Source: Lactarius indigo (Eukaryota > Basidiomycota > Agaricomycetes > Russulales > Russulaceae). Taken from it: 64,000 nucleotides of DNA. Both the position numbers and the translations under genes were made by a program. Below are positions 44,326 through 54,847 of this stretch, piece by piece. Position 1 is the first letter of the stretch, and every line of letters begins with the position of its first letter. A model generated the notes under the pieces. The model did not search any database and was not told the DNA's origin. It saw only the letters and a list, made by a program, of their open reading frames with translations. The DNA lies in contig JAFKAC010000050.1 in the NCBI GenBank assembly GCA_025766275.1, positions 62,001 to 126,000 of the forward strand. The letters are read 5' to 3'.

Positions 44326-44694
44326 TGTTGATAAGTGACCCTTGTGCACTTAGCGGCTCTAACGGACCGGACTTACAGATACGGACTGCTGTAGATTAAT
44401 TAGGACCACTTTAGATTAGATTTGATCTGTACAATCTAGGACTTCTATGACATCACTGTACAATGACATCATATGGACTACTTCTGGACTTTTCATTGTA
44501 CTATGCGTTCTTGTATCTTTCTTTGTTCTGCTTTAGGTCTATCCTTATTATAATGTCACTATGATATCATTTACTTCTGGACTCCCCTTGTTCTTTCTGT
44601 CCTTGTTCTCAGAACATCCACTCCTTTGTCCGTTTGTAGAACAATAACTACCTTGTAGTACGTGACTTGTGTTACATCCCTTGTATAGTGTCAC
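44326..44694 (+). repeat. family-C LTR fragment C1
   Basis: Starts tgttgataagtgaccc and matches the first 370 bp of the C LTR, up to 'ttgtatagtgtcac', where a second C LTR begins. It is inserted in the copy-2 segment. Confidence 0.85.
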
Positions 44695-45047
44695 TGTTGA
44701 TAAGTGACCCTTGCACACTTAGCGGCTCTAACGGACCAGACTTACAGATATGGACTACTGTAGATTAATTAGGACCGCTTTAGATTTGATTTGATTTGAT
44801 CTGTACAATCTAGGACTTCTATGACATCACTGTACAATGACATCATATGGACTACTCTGGACTCTTCATTGTACTCCTTCCTTTGTTCTCTTTCTAGCAT
44901 TATCTTTATTGTGATGTCACTATGATATCATGCTTGTCTAGACTTTCTTTTGTTCTATATGCCTTGTTCTCCTTATGCACACTCCTTTGTCCTGTTGTAG
45001 AACAATGCGTCCCTTGTATTCTGTGACACCCTGTTACTCACCTTGTA
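44695..45047 (+). repeat. family-C LTR fragment C2, inserted in C1
   Basis: A second tgttgataagtgaccc start interrupts C1 at its gtcac. It runs to 'caccttgta' and is cut there by the end of element A2. The 3' halves of C1 and C2 are not in the window and are expected beyond the nested elements. Confidence 0.85.
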
Positions 45048-45553
45048 TGTAACGTCGTCACAACATGAGCTTGACTTGAGCATGGTAGAGGCGGTAACAA
45101 CTTAGCAAATAAGCACGACAGCACGAAGGCCCGTGTCCCTGTTGTAGTGAATGCATGAAGGCACACCAATAAGTTGTATAGGATAAGATGAAGCTTTTGG
45201 ACTTTGAGACTTGATAATAGAGAAAGAGAGACGGAGAGAAGTGACGATTCAAGAAGACCAAGATGGTGTATCTTGGTCTTCGCAAACTATCTTAAATACA
45301 AGTCAAGCAGGCTTTCAAGTGCTGCTATGAGTCACAGTAATGTAGCGTCCAACGTATCGCAGAAACATCGCAAACCCTAATACTACTAGTACTAGTATTA
45401 GTGTTGAGTCATCCAGGTACCGCTCAGTCAGCTATTGTCGCAATCACCTATCATACTCCATCATAAAGGCCTAAGCCCGTGAGTCTGTGACTAATCTACC
45501 TTACCGCCATAGTCACAACCGGTACAGTAAGGGTCCACAGTCGAAACGTGACA
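45048..45553 (-). repeat. A2 3' LTR (506 bp)
   Basis: On the minus strand it starts tgtcacgtttcg and ends cgacgttaca, and is alignable with the A1 LTR. It keeps the start-site hairpin, here with perfect 12-bp arms (45253-45264 and 45270-45281), and the TATA-like box. Confidence 0.85.
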
Positions 45554-45773
45554 TCACCCCCTCTCTAGCATGAGACTCCCGACTCACCAAAAATCTCTAG
45601 CTGGCCAGTTGCATTGCTCGTCAGTGATGCGCTCCAGTGCTGTGGCGCACTCCAGTTGGTAAATGGAGTCACGCCTGTCGTCTTGCGTGCACTCGATCAT
45701 GGTGCGCAGCTGACTCACCCTAGCCTGGAGCCGGTCCAGCTCGTAGCTAGCCGCGCGGAAGCGTGTGACTTCC

Positions 45774-46379
45774 TGATGAACAGCACACATAGATAGCTTA
45801 CTCACAGAGGGACAAAGTGTTCTGTGGTGAGACAAGCTGGGTGACTGGAAGCAGCAACAGGGAAGTCAGGCAAGGTAAAGCAAAGTGTCTGGCACACAAA
45901 CAGTGAGAACTGATGTTATACATTGGAGGGAAGGGAGCTTACCTGGCACACAAACAGTGAGAACTGATGTGGACCAGGAGCGTACATGCTACTCTACTTA
46001 TACACTTTCTGGGAGTGACATTATACAAGGGATGTAACACTAGTCACGTATTACAAGACAGTTATTGTTCTACAAACGGACAAAGGAGTGGACGTTCTGA
46101 GAACAAGGACAGAAAGTACAAGGAGAGTCTAGAAGTAAGTGATATCATAATGACATCACAATAAAGATAACGCCGCAAAGAGAACAAAGGGAAGAGTACA
46201 ATGAAATGTCCAGAGTGTTCTATATGATGTCATTGTACATGATGTCATAGATAAGCTAAGAAGTCCGAGATTGTACAGATCATATAATCTAATCTACAGG
46301 TCCAATATATCTTATCTAAAGCAGTCCATATCTGCAAGTCCTTTAGAGCCGCTAAGTGCGCGCGGGCTACTTATCAACA
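45774..46379 (-). repeat. solo family-C LTR (minus), TSD cttcc
   Basis: A 606-bp C LTR in reverse orientation flanked by cttcc at 45769-45773 and 46380-46384. It has no internal region, so it is a recombination-derived solo LTR within A2 pol. Confidence 0.93.
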
Positions 46380-48673
46380 CTTCCGCCATGAGTGACTTGT
46401 CGTTAATACGGTTGAGTGCATGGTCGGTGATCTTGTCGGCCTCAAAGACGACTAGGTCCTCGTGGGGGTACATGGGGCGAAGGGTGGCTGACACGTGTGG
46501 TTTGGCATAGAAGGGCTTACCATACACGTGTGGTGAGCCTGGTATGACACCCAAGATCAAGGGGTCTGCTCCCCCTATGATCTGGATGTGCGACACGTCC
46601 CTCTCTACTCTGTCGGGTCTGGTGATGGGGTATCGAATATAATGGGGTCATCGGTTTGCCCGGAACCCTTCAGGTGCAATGACATGCGCAGGATTCTTGG
46701 TGGCGGTGAACAGACGGTGATCGGTGGCGCCAGGCACGCACACACGTCCTCGATACATGGGGGACCCGTCGGTGTAGACGAGCCAGGGAGTGACGCAGGG
46801 ATTATCAGCGTCGCGTTTCGTTTGTAGGAAGGAATGTCTCACCAGGTAATAATCTTTGTCGTCATGGCCAGCCTCAGCTGCTGCCAGTGCTGCCGCCGCT
46901 CTCGCATCTCCCTCAGTCGGGCCGCTGCTGAGTCGAGCTGCTCCTTCTGCCACTCCGCCGCCACTCTCTTCCACCCCTCCAACTCGTACTCCATCAGCGC
47001 TTGAACGCTGGTCATTGCTTGGGAAAACTCCGCAAACGCCAATGAGGTCATCGCTTGGGGGGATAGCAGTGATGGGTTCTTGTTCGCTGCGATCGTTTCG
47101 GAAGATGTGGACAACGGCTTGCTCATCATCAGGGGTAGTTGTGGGGTCTGGGAATCTGGTGACGACGTTGATCCATTCTTGTGTGGTGATGGGCCCCTCT
47201 GCTGGTGTAAGAGGCGTCCATGGGGTGAGCTGAGTATTTGGGACTTCGGTGTCGTCATCCTCAGCCAAGAGGGCACGGGTGTCCTGCACGAGGGAGTCGA
47301 GGAGCGTTGCTTGTGTGACATGTCGCAATGGAGAGGTGGGCATGTGAGTAGAAGTGGAGATAGAGCGAAGGAGAAGGGGATGACTTCCTTCGGTCCTCGC
47401 ACTGTTCATTTTAACTTGTTGCCTGTGTGCTCGCGTTTCCTGGTATAGACAAAGTGCTTCCGGCGCAAAGACATCATCCTTGTTGACCCACTGGTTCTCT
47501 GAGTCCGGATATCCCTTCCATTTGATAAGATATTGGAGATGTCTCCCCCTGCCAAAGTGCCGAGTGTCTAGAATGGCCTCGACCTCGTATTCTTCTTCTC
47601 CATCGATCAGTTCTGGCGGTGGTCGTGTGAAGTTTTCCCCATGGAAAGGGGTTTGTTTGTACAGCATGAGCAGATCAATGTGAAACACTGGGTGGATGCT
47701 CCACTGTGTGGGAAGTTCTAGTCAGTAATTATAGGGGGACATCACCTGTGTTACTTGAAAGGGTCCGTGGCATCGCGCTGCTAATTTCGCCATGGGTTGG
47801 TTTGTCCAAAGATGTTTGCCTTCCAGCCATACAAGGTCGCCGTTTTTGAACTTGGGCGTATCTTTGTTGCACACCCACGCTTCTTGTGCCTTTTTCATGA
47901 GGTGTTGGGCGTCCTCCCTAGCCTCCTTAAGCAGCGTTAGTCGCGCGGTTACTTGTGGCAAGGGGGATGGCTTATCAGTCCAATTGGAGTGCGGGTTGTA
48001 GCCCATGAGAAGCTGGAATGGCGATTGTTTGGTGTGTTCATGGGGCCAATTGTTGTGCGCGAATTCTGCCATGGGCAGATAAGCGGTCCAGTCGTCCTGT
48101 CGTTCGTTTACCCAGAAGCGCAGATACTGTTCTAGCCATTGATTTGTCCTTTCTGACTGTCTGTCAGTGCGTGGGTGATAAGCGGTGGATATGTTTTGTT
48201 GAACCCCCAGAATTCTGCAGGCCTCGCAGATAAACTTCGATGTAAACCGCGGGTCTCGGTCACTAATGATTTTGCACGGTAATCCAAATCGTTTGAAAAC
48301 ATGGTTTACGTACAGGGCTGCGGTTCCTTTGGCCGTTACTTCCTCCTTGCACGGTATGAATACCAAGGCTTTACTGCAGTCGTGATCAGTGACCGTGAGG
48401 ATACTGTCGTACCCTCTCAAGACCAGTAGCTTGGTGATGAAATCTATTGCTATGGTTTGGAAAGGGGGTGCGTTGAGAATGGGTGTGATAGGGTGTAGGG
48501 CCGCTTGTATGGGGCGTGTGTTGACTTTGTTTTGTTGACATTCAGCACACCCCTGCACGTATTCGTACACATCCTTCTGCAGTCGTGGCCACCAATAGTG
48601 CCGTTCTATGATTTGTTGCATCCTCGCAATTCCTGGATGTCCGTGAATCGGTGGGTCGTGGTGGTCATGTATC

Positions 48674-49275
48674 TGTTGATAAGTGGCCCGCGCGCACTTA
48701 GCGGCTCTAAAGGACTTGCAGATATGGACTGCTTTAGATAAGATATATTGGACCTGTAGATTAGATGATCTGTACAATCTCGGACTTCTTAGCTTATCTG
48801 TGACATCATGTACAATGACATCATGTAGAACACTCTGGACATTTCATTGTACTCCTTCCTTTGTTCTCTTTGCGGCGTTATCTTTATTGTGATGTCACTA
48901 TGATATCATACTTGTCTAGATTTTCTTTGTTCTGGTTGCCTTGTTCTCCTTTGGTACATTCCTTTTGTCCTGTATGTAGAACAACGCTCCTTGTATTCTG
49001 TGACCCTATGTTACTGTCCTTGTACTAGTGTCACACCTCTGTATAGTATAAGTAGAGTACTCTGTACGCCCTGGTCCACATCAGTTCTCACTCTGTTGTG
49101 TGCCAGGTAAAGTCCCTCTCCTGTAATACTATTATCAGTTCTCACTCTGTTGTGTGCCAGACACTTTGCTTTACCTTGCTTGACCTCCCTGTTGCTGCTT
49201 CCAGCCATCCAGCTTATCTCACCACAGAACACTTTGTCCCTCTGTGAGTAAGCTATCTATGTGTGCTGTTCATCA
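48674..49275 (+). repeat. solo family-C LTR (plus), TSD gtatc
   Basis: A 602-bp C LTR flanked by gtatc at 48669-48673 and 49276-49280, inside A2 pol. It has the duplicated 'cagttctcactctgttgtgtgccag' segments around a GTAAAG..CCAG interval (49107-49160). Confidence 0.95.
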
Positions 49276-51516
49276 GTATCAGTACCCTCTGTGTGGATGC
49301 TGGTCCCATGATTACGAACCTGCCATCCTTGTACCATTCTCTGTCGATTTTCTTTAGCTGGTGGGGGTCTACCCATTGTTTGATGATCTTTTCGTCCTGC
49401 TGATGTCGGGGTTGTAGAAGGTTTGGATTGAGGGTGAGGGTTCGTGCCGTATTGAGAGCCCTCACGAAGACCTCCGGTGGTAACACGACTACTTGTTCAT
49501 TGTCTGTGGTTCCTTGATTGTAGTCAGGTTGCCTTGACAGCGCGTCTGCTCTGCCATTGTTCTTTCCCTTGATGTGGTGAATTTCGAAATTGTATTCAGA
49601 CAACTCTAGCACTTCCCTTGCAACCCGCCTGCTAATCTTTTGTGGCGTCTTCCAGTATTGCAGGTTGAGATGGTCAGAAAAGATTTTGATTTTGTGGGGT
49701 GCCCCTGCCAGTAGTGGTCTCCAATTGTGCAGGGCTTTGACAATGGCAAGTAACTCTAGATTGTAAATGTCGTAATTCCTCTCTGCTTCGGAGAGGGTGG
49801 CAGAATAGTAGCCTATGGGGTGTCGTTTTCCATCAGACTTTTTCTGTAGTAATACGGCTCCCACCACGTATCCTGAAGTGTCAACTTCGAGTTCAAATGG
49901 GTCTTGGAGGACCAGATGTGCCAGCACCGGTTCTTCTGTTACCAAACGCTTCAACGTTTTGAATGCCTTGTCTTCTTCCTCTGTCCACTTCCATTCTTCG
50001 TCCTTCTGTGTCAGCTTGTTGAGTGGTTTTGCGTGGGTTGCGAAGCCACAAATGAAGAGCCTGTAAAAGTTGCAGAAGCCTAAGAATAATCGAACGTCCT
50101 TGACCTTCATTGGTGTTGGCCAATCTTTGATGCCTTGGACTTTTACAGGGTCCATGCAAGTTACCCCACTTTCAAGGATTATCCCCAGGTAATCTATTTG
50201 CAGCTGGTGGAAAAGGCATTTCTCCAACTTGAAGTACAGGTCGTGCTCCGCGGCGACACGTAGGACGTCACGTACCACCGCTTGGTGCGCCGCTAAATCA
50301 TGGTCGAAGTGAGTGGCGATGCCAATGTCATCCATATAGACACGTATCGTGGTTCCCAACCACTCATGCTTGGCGATGGTGTCTCGATAGATATGGTTCA
50401 TCATCGCTTGGAATGTGGCAGGTGAGTTTGTAAGGCCAAAGAACATGACTGTCGGTTCGAAGAGGCCAAATTTAGTTTTAAAGGCCACCTTCTCTTGATC
50501 GCCCTCTTGGATACGTATGTTATTATAGCCCCATCGAATGTCTAACTTAGTGTAGATGTGGGCATTACTGAGGTTGAGAATGAGGTCTTAAATGAGCGGC
50601 AACAGGTACTGGTTGCGGACGGTGTGGGAATTGATGACCCAGTAATCCTGTACTGGGCATATTTTTCCATCCTTCTTTTTAATGAAGAAGAAGGATGAGG
50701 CGTACAGGGAGATGGAAGGGCGTAGATAGCCCTGCTTTAGCTTTTCCTCAAGAAAGCCCTTCAGTTCTCCCTCTTCCTTTTGCATCATAGGGTATATCTT
50801 GCAGTCAATTGCTGCCAGAGTGGATGGTTTAAAGTCAATAGCGTGGTCCCAAGGCCAAGCTGGGGGGAATCGATGTGACGCCTGTTCGTTGAATAGTTTG
50901 CTGAATGTGGCGTATTCTGCGGGGAGTACTGCCGCCGTCTGTTGTTGTTTCACTTGTATTGCTAGTTCTGTCGAGGTAGTAGCTCTAGCAAAAGTTTCTT
51001 CCTCCAGTTCTCGTACAATATCCTCCTTTTCTGCCGTGATCAAGGCCCTGGTAGTGACTGTGGTGAGCAGCTCTTCTTCAGTGGCAAGTACTATCGGCTG
51101 CATGTCAGGGTGTATTGTAGCGGTGGCCCAGTTGATTGTTGGCTTGAATGCGCTAAGCCATGGATAGCCTAGTACCATGTCTTCACTTCCGAGATCGGTG
51201 ACCAGAAAGGTCATTTTCTTCACCTGCTGTCGTGTTTTCACTTCCAGGTTAACATAATGAGTGATTAACCCAGCTTTGTTTTCTGTATTGTCTATATTCC
51301 ATATTTTGCGAGGTGTTTCTAATTGCTGCACTGGAATGCCCGCCCGGGCTGCCATACTAGGTCGAATGAAGTTGTCAGTTGCTCCGGAATCGACCAGAGC
51401 ATTGGTTTCAGTCGTTTTGTAATTCGTGTGAACGGTCACTGGAATTCGTAGGGATTGATGGTGAGTCGTTACTATTACAGAATTACATTTTAAAGCCCTC
51501 ACCCAGACTGACAGGT

Positions 51517-52369
51517 TCAGGCGTCCCGAAAACCCTCCTTTCCCCACAGGTCTTGGAGGATGAGGTCTTTTACTTTGTCCGTGCTATTGGCTACTTGCGT
51601 GAGCCATTCTTTTGCTTGTTCCCCTGTGGTCTTCGTCATGGCCACATTGATTTGCGGCATTGGGGTGACACTGGGCGCTGGTGACATATGTCCCGGCAGC
51701 GACAGTTCGTATTGCAACATGGGTCCCGGAGGGTATCCGGTAGTTTCTGTCATTCTGCTGCTTGACAGGGCGTTCTGCCATAGTCTCTGCGTTCGGGGGT
51801 TGGGACAGTTTTGTGAGAGATGGCCTGGGGCGTTGCAATTATAGCATAATATGTTCCTGAGGTCTCTTCTAGATCCCCCTCTGCCCCATCCTCGTGCTCC
51901 TGGTCCACCCCGGGGAGGGAACGGTGGCAGTGGCCACGTATATGGCGGTTTGTTGTAGTTGATCTCTTCTGATCCCGCAAGTTGTACTCGAGTGCGATCG
52001 GCCGATGTGTCCATTGCCCACGGGTTCGTCTGTGGTAGGTTCTGCGGTAGTGTCCACCCTGTGTTACCACTCTGCTTCTTCTGCTGCGGTTGCGTGTTCT
52101 TGTACTCATTGAGCCTTGCCTTGAGGTGTATGTAGTTCTTTTGTCGCTTGAGGACCGCCCTCTTCCAATCGTCGAATGTTACTGGGTCATCGAACTGGAA
52201 GGCATTTTTGAACAGTTCCTTCAGCAGCCCCGACATGAAGAGGTCGATCATTTGTGGTTCGTTGAGATGGTAATGAGCCTTCCGTGCAAGCTGCTCAAAG
52301 TCATTGATGTACTTGTCAACATCCTCTCCCACCATCTTATACCCCTTTCTTAATATAGCCTGCACCTGT
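51517..52369 (-). pseudogene. gag: A2 gag, C-terminal part
   Basis: The frame carries the end of the capsid domain (QAILRKGYKMVGEDVDKYIN) and a CCHC knuckle (CYNCNAPGHLSQNC), and stops at 51517 in the pol overlap, with GGGTTTT kept at the shift site. The N-terminal half is cut off by the B LTR at 52370. Confidence 0.9.
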
Positions 52370-52947
52370 TGTTATGATCCGACGCTTCGGACCTAACCCA
52401 CAGTATGTCTCCACCTTGCCTTCCCCTTCTGTACCATACCTTGTTACCAAAGGAGCTACTGTTACTAGTGGCGCTGTTTCTTTGATCCGAACTTCTACTT
52501 ACTCCGTTTAGTCTCTTTGATGTTGTGTGGACTTGTGTTCATGTTGTTTGGAACCCTGTCCTATATAAACCTGTACCATAGACCGTAGGAAGCCAGACTT
52601 GGCTTCGTTTGCAATCTAGCAACCTTGCCTTCGTACTTTGGTGTGACCTCGCCTTATCCCTCTCTTCTTGTGCATCCCCTACCTCAGTCCTTAACCAGGA
52701 CACTTCGAAGTCTTTGCAGTTGAACTATATCAACGCGTCACACCTGTTATACTCTGCGCACTAGCAAGATCAAGTGTAGAGAAGTGTTAGACACTTCGGA
52801 CGAGGAGTCCTACACAGCAGAGTCGTGCTGCACCTTGTGCCACACTTTTATCACTTGTATTTCATAGCAATAAGACAACAGAGGTCTTCGCTTGATACCT
52901 GTGTGATTCAGAACCTTTAGAACCCACGCCCCTGCTAGGGCGTAACA
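52370..52947 (+). repeat. B 5' LTR (578 bp)
   Basis: Starts tgttatgatccgacg and ends agggcgtaaca. It contains ctatataaac (52561-52570) as a TATA box. Confidence 0.93.
52561..52606 (+). promoter_or_regulatory. B promoter: TATA box and start-site hairpin
   Basis: The TATA box lies about 33 nt before the likely start at 52595. gaagcca (52589-52595) and tggcttc (52600-52606) form a small hairpin around the start, the same layout as in A1 and A2. Confidence 0.65.
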
Positions 52948-52948
52948 T

Positions 52949-52959
52949 AAGCCAAGTCT
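52949..52959 (+). other. B primer-binding site, self-complementary to the transcript 5' end
   Basis: aagccaagtct, 1 nt after the LTR, is the exact reverse complement of agacttggctt at 52595-52605. The sequence differs from A1 but the relation is identical, which argues for a functional self-priming mechanism. Confidence 0.8.
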
Positions 52960-53155
52960 ACAACTCCCAACACACCCGAAACACTACTGCCACACAGCAG
53001 AGTGGGCGACGATCCAAGAGGACGCATCAGCCAACAACCAGACACTCCACAGAACCTAGAAACGACGGCATAGCCGGGCGACGGATCCTCCTTGACACAA
53101 GAGGCCGCTTCAGCCATCCCCTTACACAAATCAGCACCCAAGACAGACCACAATC

Positions 53156-54847
53156 GTGGCTAGCATCAGTGTCACCTTTGAATCAGACAACGATTGGACC
53201 CCAGTCACAACCAGAACACAAGATGACCTCCCACACCACGTTAAAAGCAGTCAACTAGGAAAAGGAGCTCGCTGGGCCACAACATCAGGCAGACCACCTT
53301 GTTACAAGTGCCTCATCAAAGGCGAACTCAGACCAGTGGAATTTATCAACAACAACTGGTACATCCTCCGATACTTTCAGAACACATACCACACCAGAGC
53401 CATAAACATCACACCACACAGATTTGCTGAAGGACTAGGCTGGTGGAACGAAGAAGACGAACAGAACCCGGAAACGCCCACACAACAATCATCCTCAGCA
53501 CCAAGAAACACTAGGGGAACATACGGACTACAACAAGACTCATCATCAGAAGAACCCAGCGCAGACGAAGCGGAGTCACACTCAGAACTATCCCACTCCT
53601 CAGAACACCGCCTAGACATCACAGTACCCACACAAGCTTCGTCACAAGCCAGCCCCACTATTCCTATCTGGATAGAACCATCCCCAGCGGAAGAAGGATT
53701 CCCAGCCCCACTACCACCAGTCAGATTGCCCTCCCCAGTCGAACCACCCCAGATCCCCATCACACCACAGCCAACACTTACCATGTCAGCCATAAACGCC
53801 ACAGGTACTGGCACAGGCACCGGCTCAAGCGCTGGAACAGGAGGAACACCAACAACGAGCTCAGGAGGACTCAAAGGAGCACCCCCTACTCCGTTCACCG
53901 GAGATAGAACAGAGAGTGGTCAGTTCAAAAGAGAACTACTACGATATATCAAGTTAAATAGCGAGAATGAACTCATCAAAGAACCTTATGCACGAGTACT
54001 ATTCGCCCTTACAATGTTCAAAGGACCCGGTGTACAGCTGTGGGTCAACCAAACCGAAGACGACATGGAAGCGGCACTAGCAGACCCCACCAAAGCCCTC
54101 ACCAAAAACAGCAAAGATCTTTGGGACGGTTTTCTCGACACCTTCGACAGAGACTGGACCGACACTCTAAACAAAGAAAGAGCCTATCAGAAGCTCATCA
54201 ATCTGACGATGCAGGGTGGAGCATTGGACAGTTACATCCTCGACTTCGAACACCTTGCAGGAATAGCAGGATGGGCAAGGGATGCCCCTGGAACGGTGGA
54301 ATTCTTCAAAAGAGGGCTACCCACAGGACTGTATCGTGCTTGCCTTATGCGAACCACCATCCCAAACACCATGGACGAATGGCAAACCGCTGCCAGAGCA
54401 GAACACCAACGCTGGAAGCTGCTAAAAGCCAGACCAGGGAATAAAAACCCAGGGCCAACCCAGAATGTCCACCAAGGACGACCAAAGCGAGACCCAAATG
54501 CGATGGATGTAGATGCCACCACCTCTGCCCCCTTTAAGAAGCTTACCGAAGAAGAAAAGAAAGCCCTCATGAAAGAAGGACGCTGCTTCAAGTGTAGACA
54601 GCAAGGACACATGGCTAGGAACTGTCAACGACAAAACACCACTAACCAAACCAAAGCCAGAGCCACAGACACCCAAGAAGCGGACACTGCACCCCCATAC
54701 ACCCCAGAAACAAGCACCTCATCGGTGGCTGCTACCACAACCGAAGATAAAGTCCGACAAGCCCATGCACTCGTCCAAGGCATGACTGAGGATGAAAAGA
54801 GACGCTACTATGCCTTAGATCAGGATTTTTGCGATGCCGACCTATGA
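53156..54847 (+). CDS. gag: B gag, predicted GTG start
   Basis: A capsid/nucleocapsid polyprotein of 563 codons. The frame is open from 53096, and the first ATG is at 53783 (residue 210), inside a Pro/Ser-rich linker. The conserved N-terminal part (KGELRPVEFINNNWYILRYF) lies upstream of it, so GTG at 53156 (A at -3, G at +4; caatcGTGGC as in A1) is the likely start. After an acidic/Pro linker comes the capsid domain (PTPFTGDRTESGQFKRELLRY to about residue 440) and a CCHC knuckle at 477-490 (CFKCRQQGHMARNC). It ends with TGA at 54845-54847, overlapping pol in the -1 frame. Confidence 0.85.
   Translation: MASISVTFESDNDWTPVTTRTQDDLPHHVKSSQLGKGARWATTSGRPPCYKCLIKGELRPVEFINNNWYILRYFQNTYHTRAINITPHRFAEGLGWWNEEDEQNPETPTQQSSSAPRNTRGTYGLQQDSSSEEPSADEAESHSELSHSSEHRLDITVPTQASSQASPTIPIWIEPSPAEEGFPAPLPPVRLPSPVEPPQIPITPQPTLTMSAINATGTGTGTGSSAGTGGTPTTSSGGLKGAPPTPFTGDRTESGQFKRELLRYIKLNSENELIKEPYARVLFALTMFKGPGVQLWVNQTEDDMEAALADPTKALTKNSKDLWDGFLDTFDRDWTDTLNKERAYQKLINLTMQGGALDSYILDFEHLAGIAGWARDAPGTVEFFKRGLPTGLYRACLMRTTIPNTMDEWQTAARAEHQRWKLLKARPGNKNPGPTQNVHQGRPKRDPNAMDVDATTSAPFKKLTEEEKKALMKEGRCFKCRQQGHMARNCQRQNTTNQTKARATDTQEADTAPPYTPETSTSSVAATTTEDKVRQAHALVQGMTEDEKRRYYALDQDFCDADL
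54823..54829 (+). promoter_or_regulatory. B -1 frameshift site GGATTTT
   Basis: In the gag frame the sequence reads G GAT TTT, 15 nt before the stop. It resembles the GGAUUUA heptamer known from a retroviral pro-pol shift. The -1 frame leads directly into pol. Confidence 0.65.

Larger units (their letters stand above)
45584..51547 (-). pseudogene. pol: A2 pol, degenerate
   Basis: Protease (LVDSGATDNFIRPS), RT (YMDDIGIAT), RNase H, integrase (ISDRDPRFTSKF, HPRTDRQSERTNQ), chromodomain (EVEAILDTRHFGRGRHLQYLIKWKGY) and the post-chromodomain module (GSPHVYGKPFYA) are all recognisable. Nonsense codons stand at 50588-50590 (TAA in RT), 47722-47724 (TGA before LELP) and 46648-46650 (TGA after FRANR). 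Solo C LTRs interrupt it at 48674-49275 (RNase H/IN border) and 45774-46379 (C-terminal coiled coil). Confidence 0.93.
45048..52369 (-). mobile_element. A2: degenerate A-type chromovirus, 5' end displaced by B
   Basis: On the minus strand, from the 3' LTR (45048-45553) through pol to the C-terminal half of gag, where element B is inserted at 52369/52370. Proteins are clearly homologous to A1 but diverged. Two solo C LTRs sit inside it. Its 5' LTR and gag N terminus must lie beyond B and C-full, outside the window. Confidence 0.93.
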
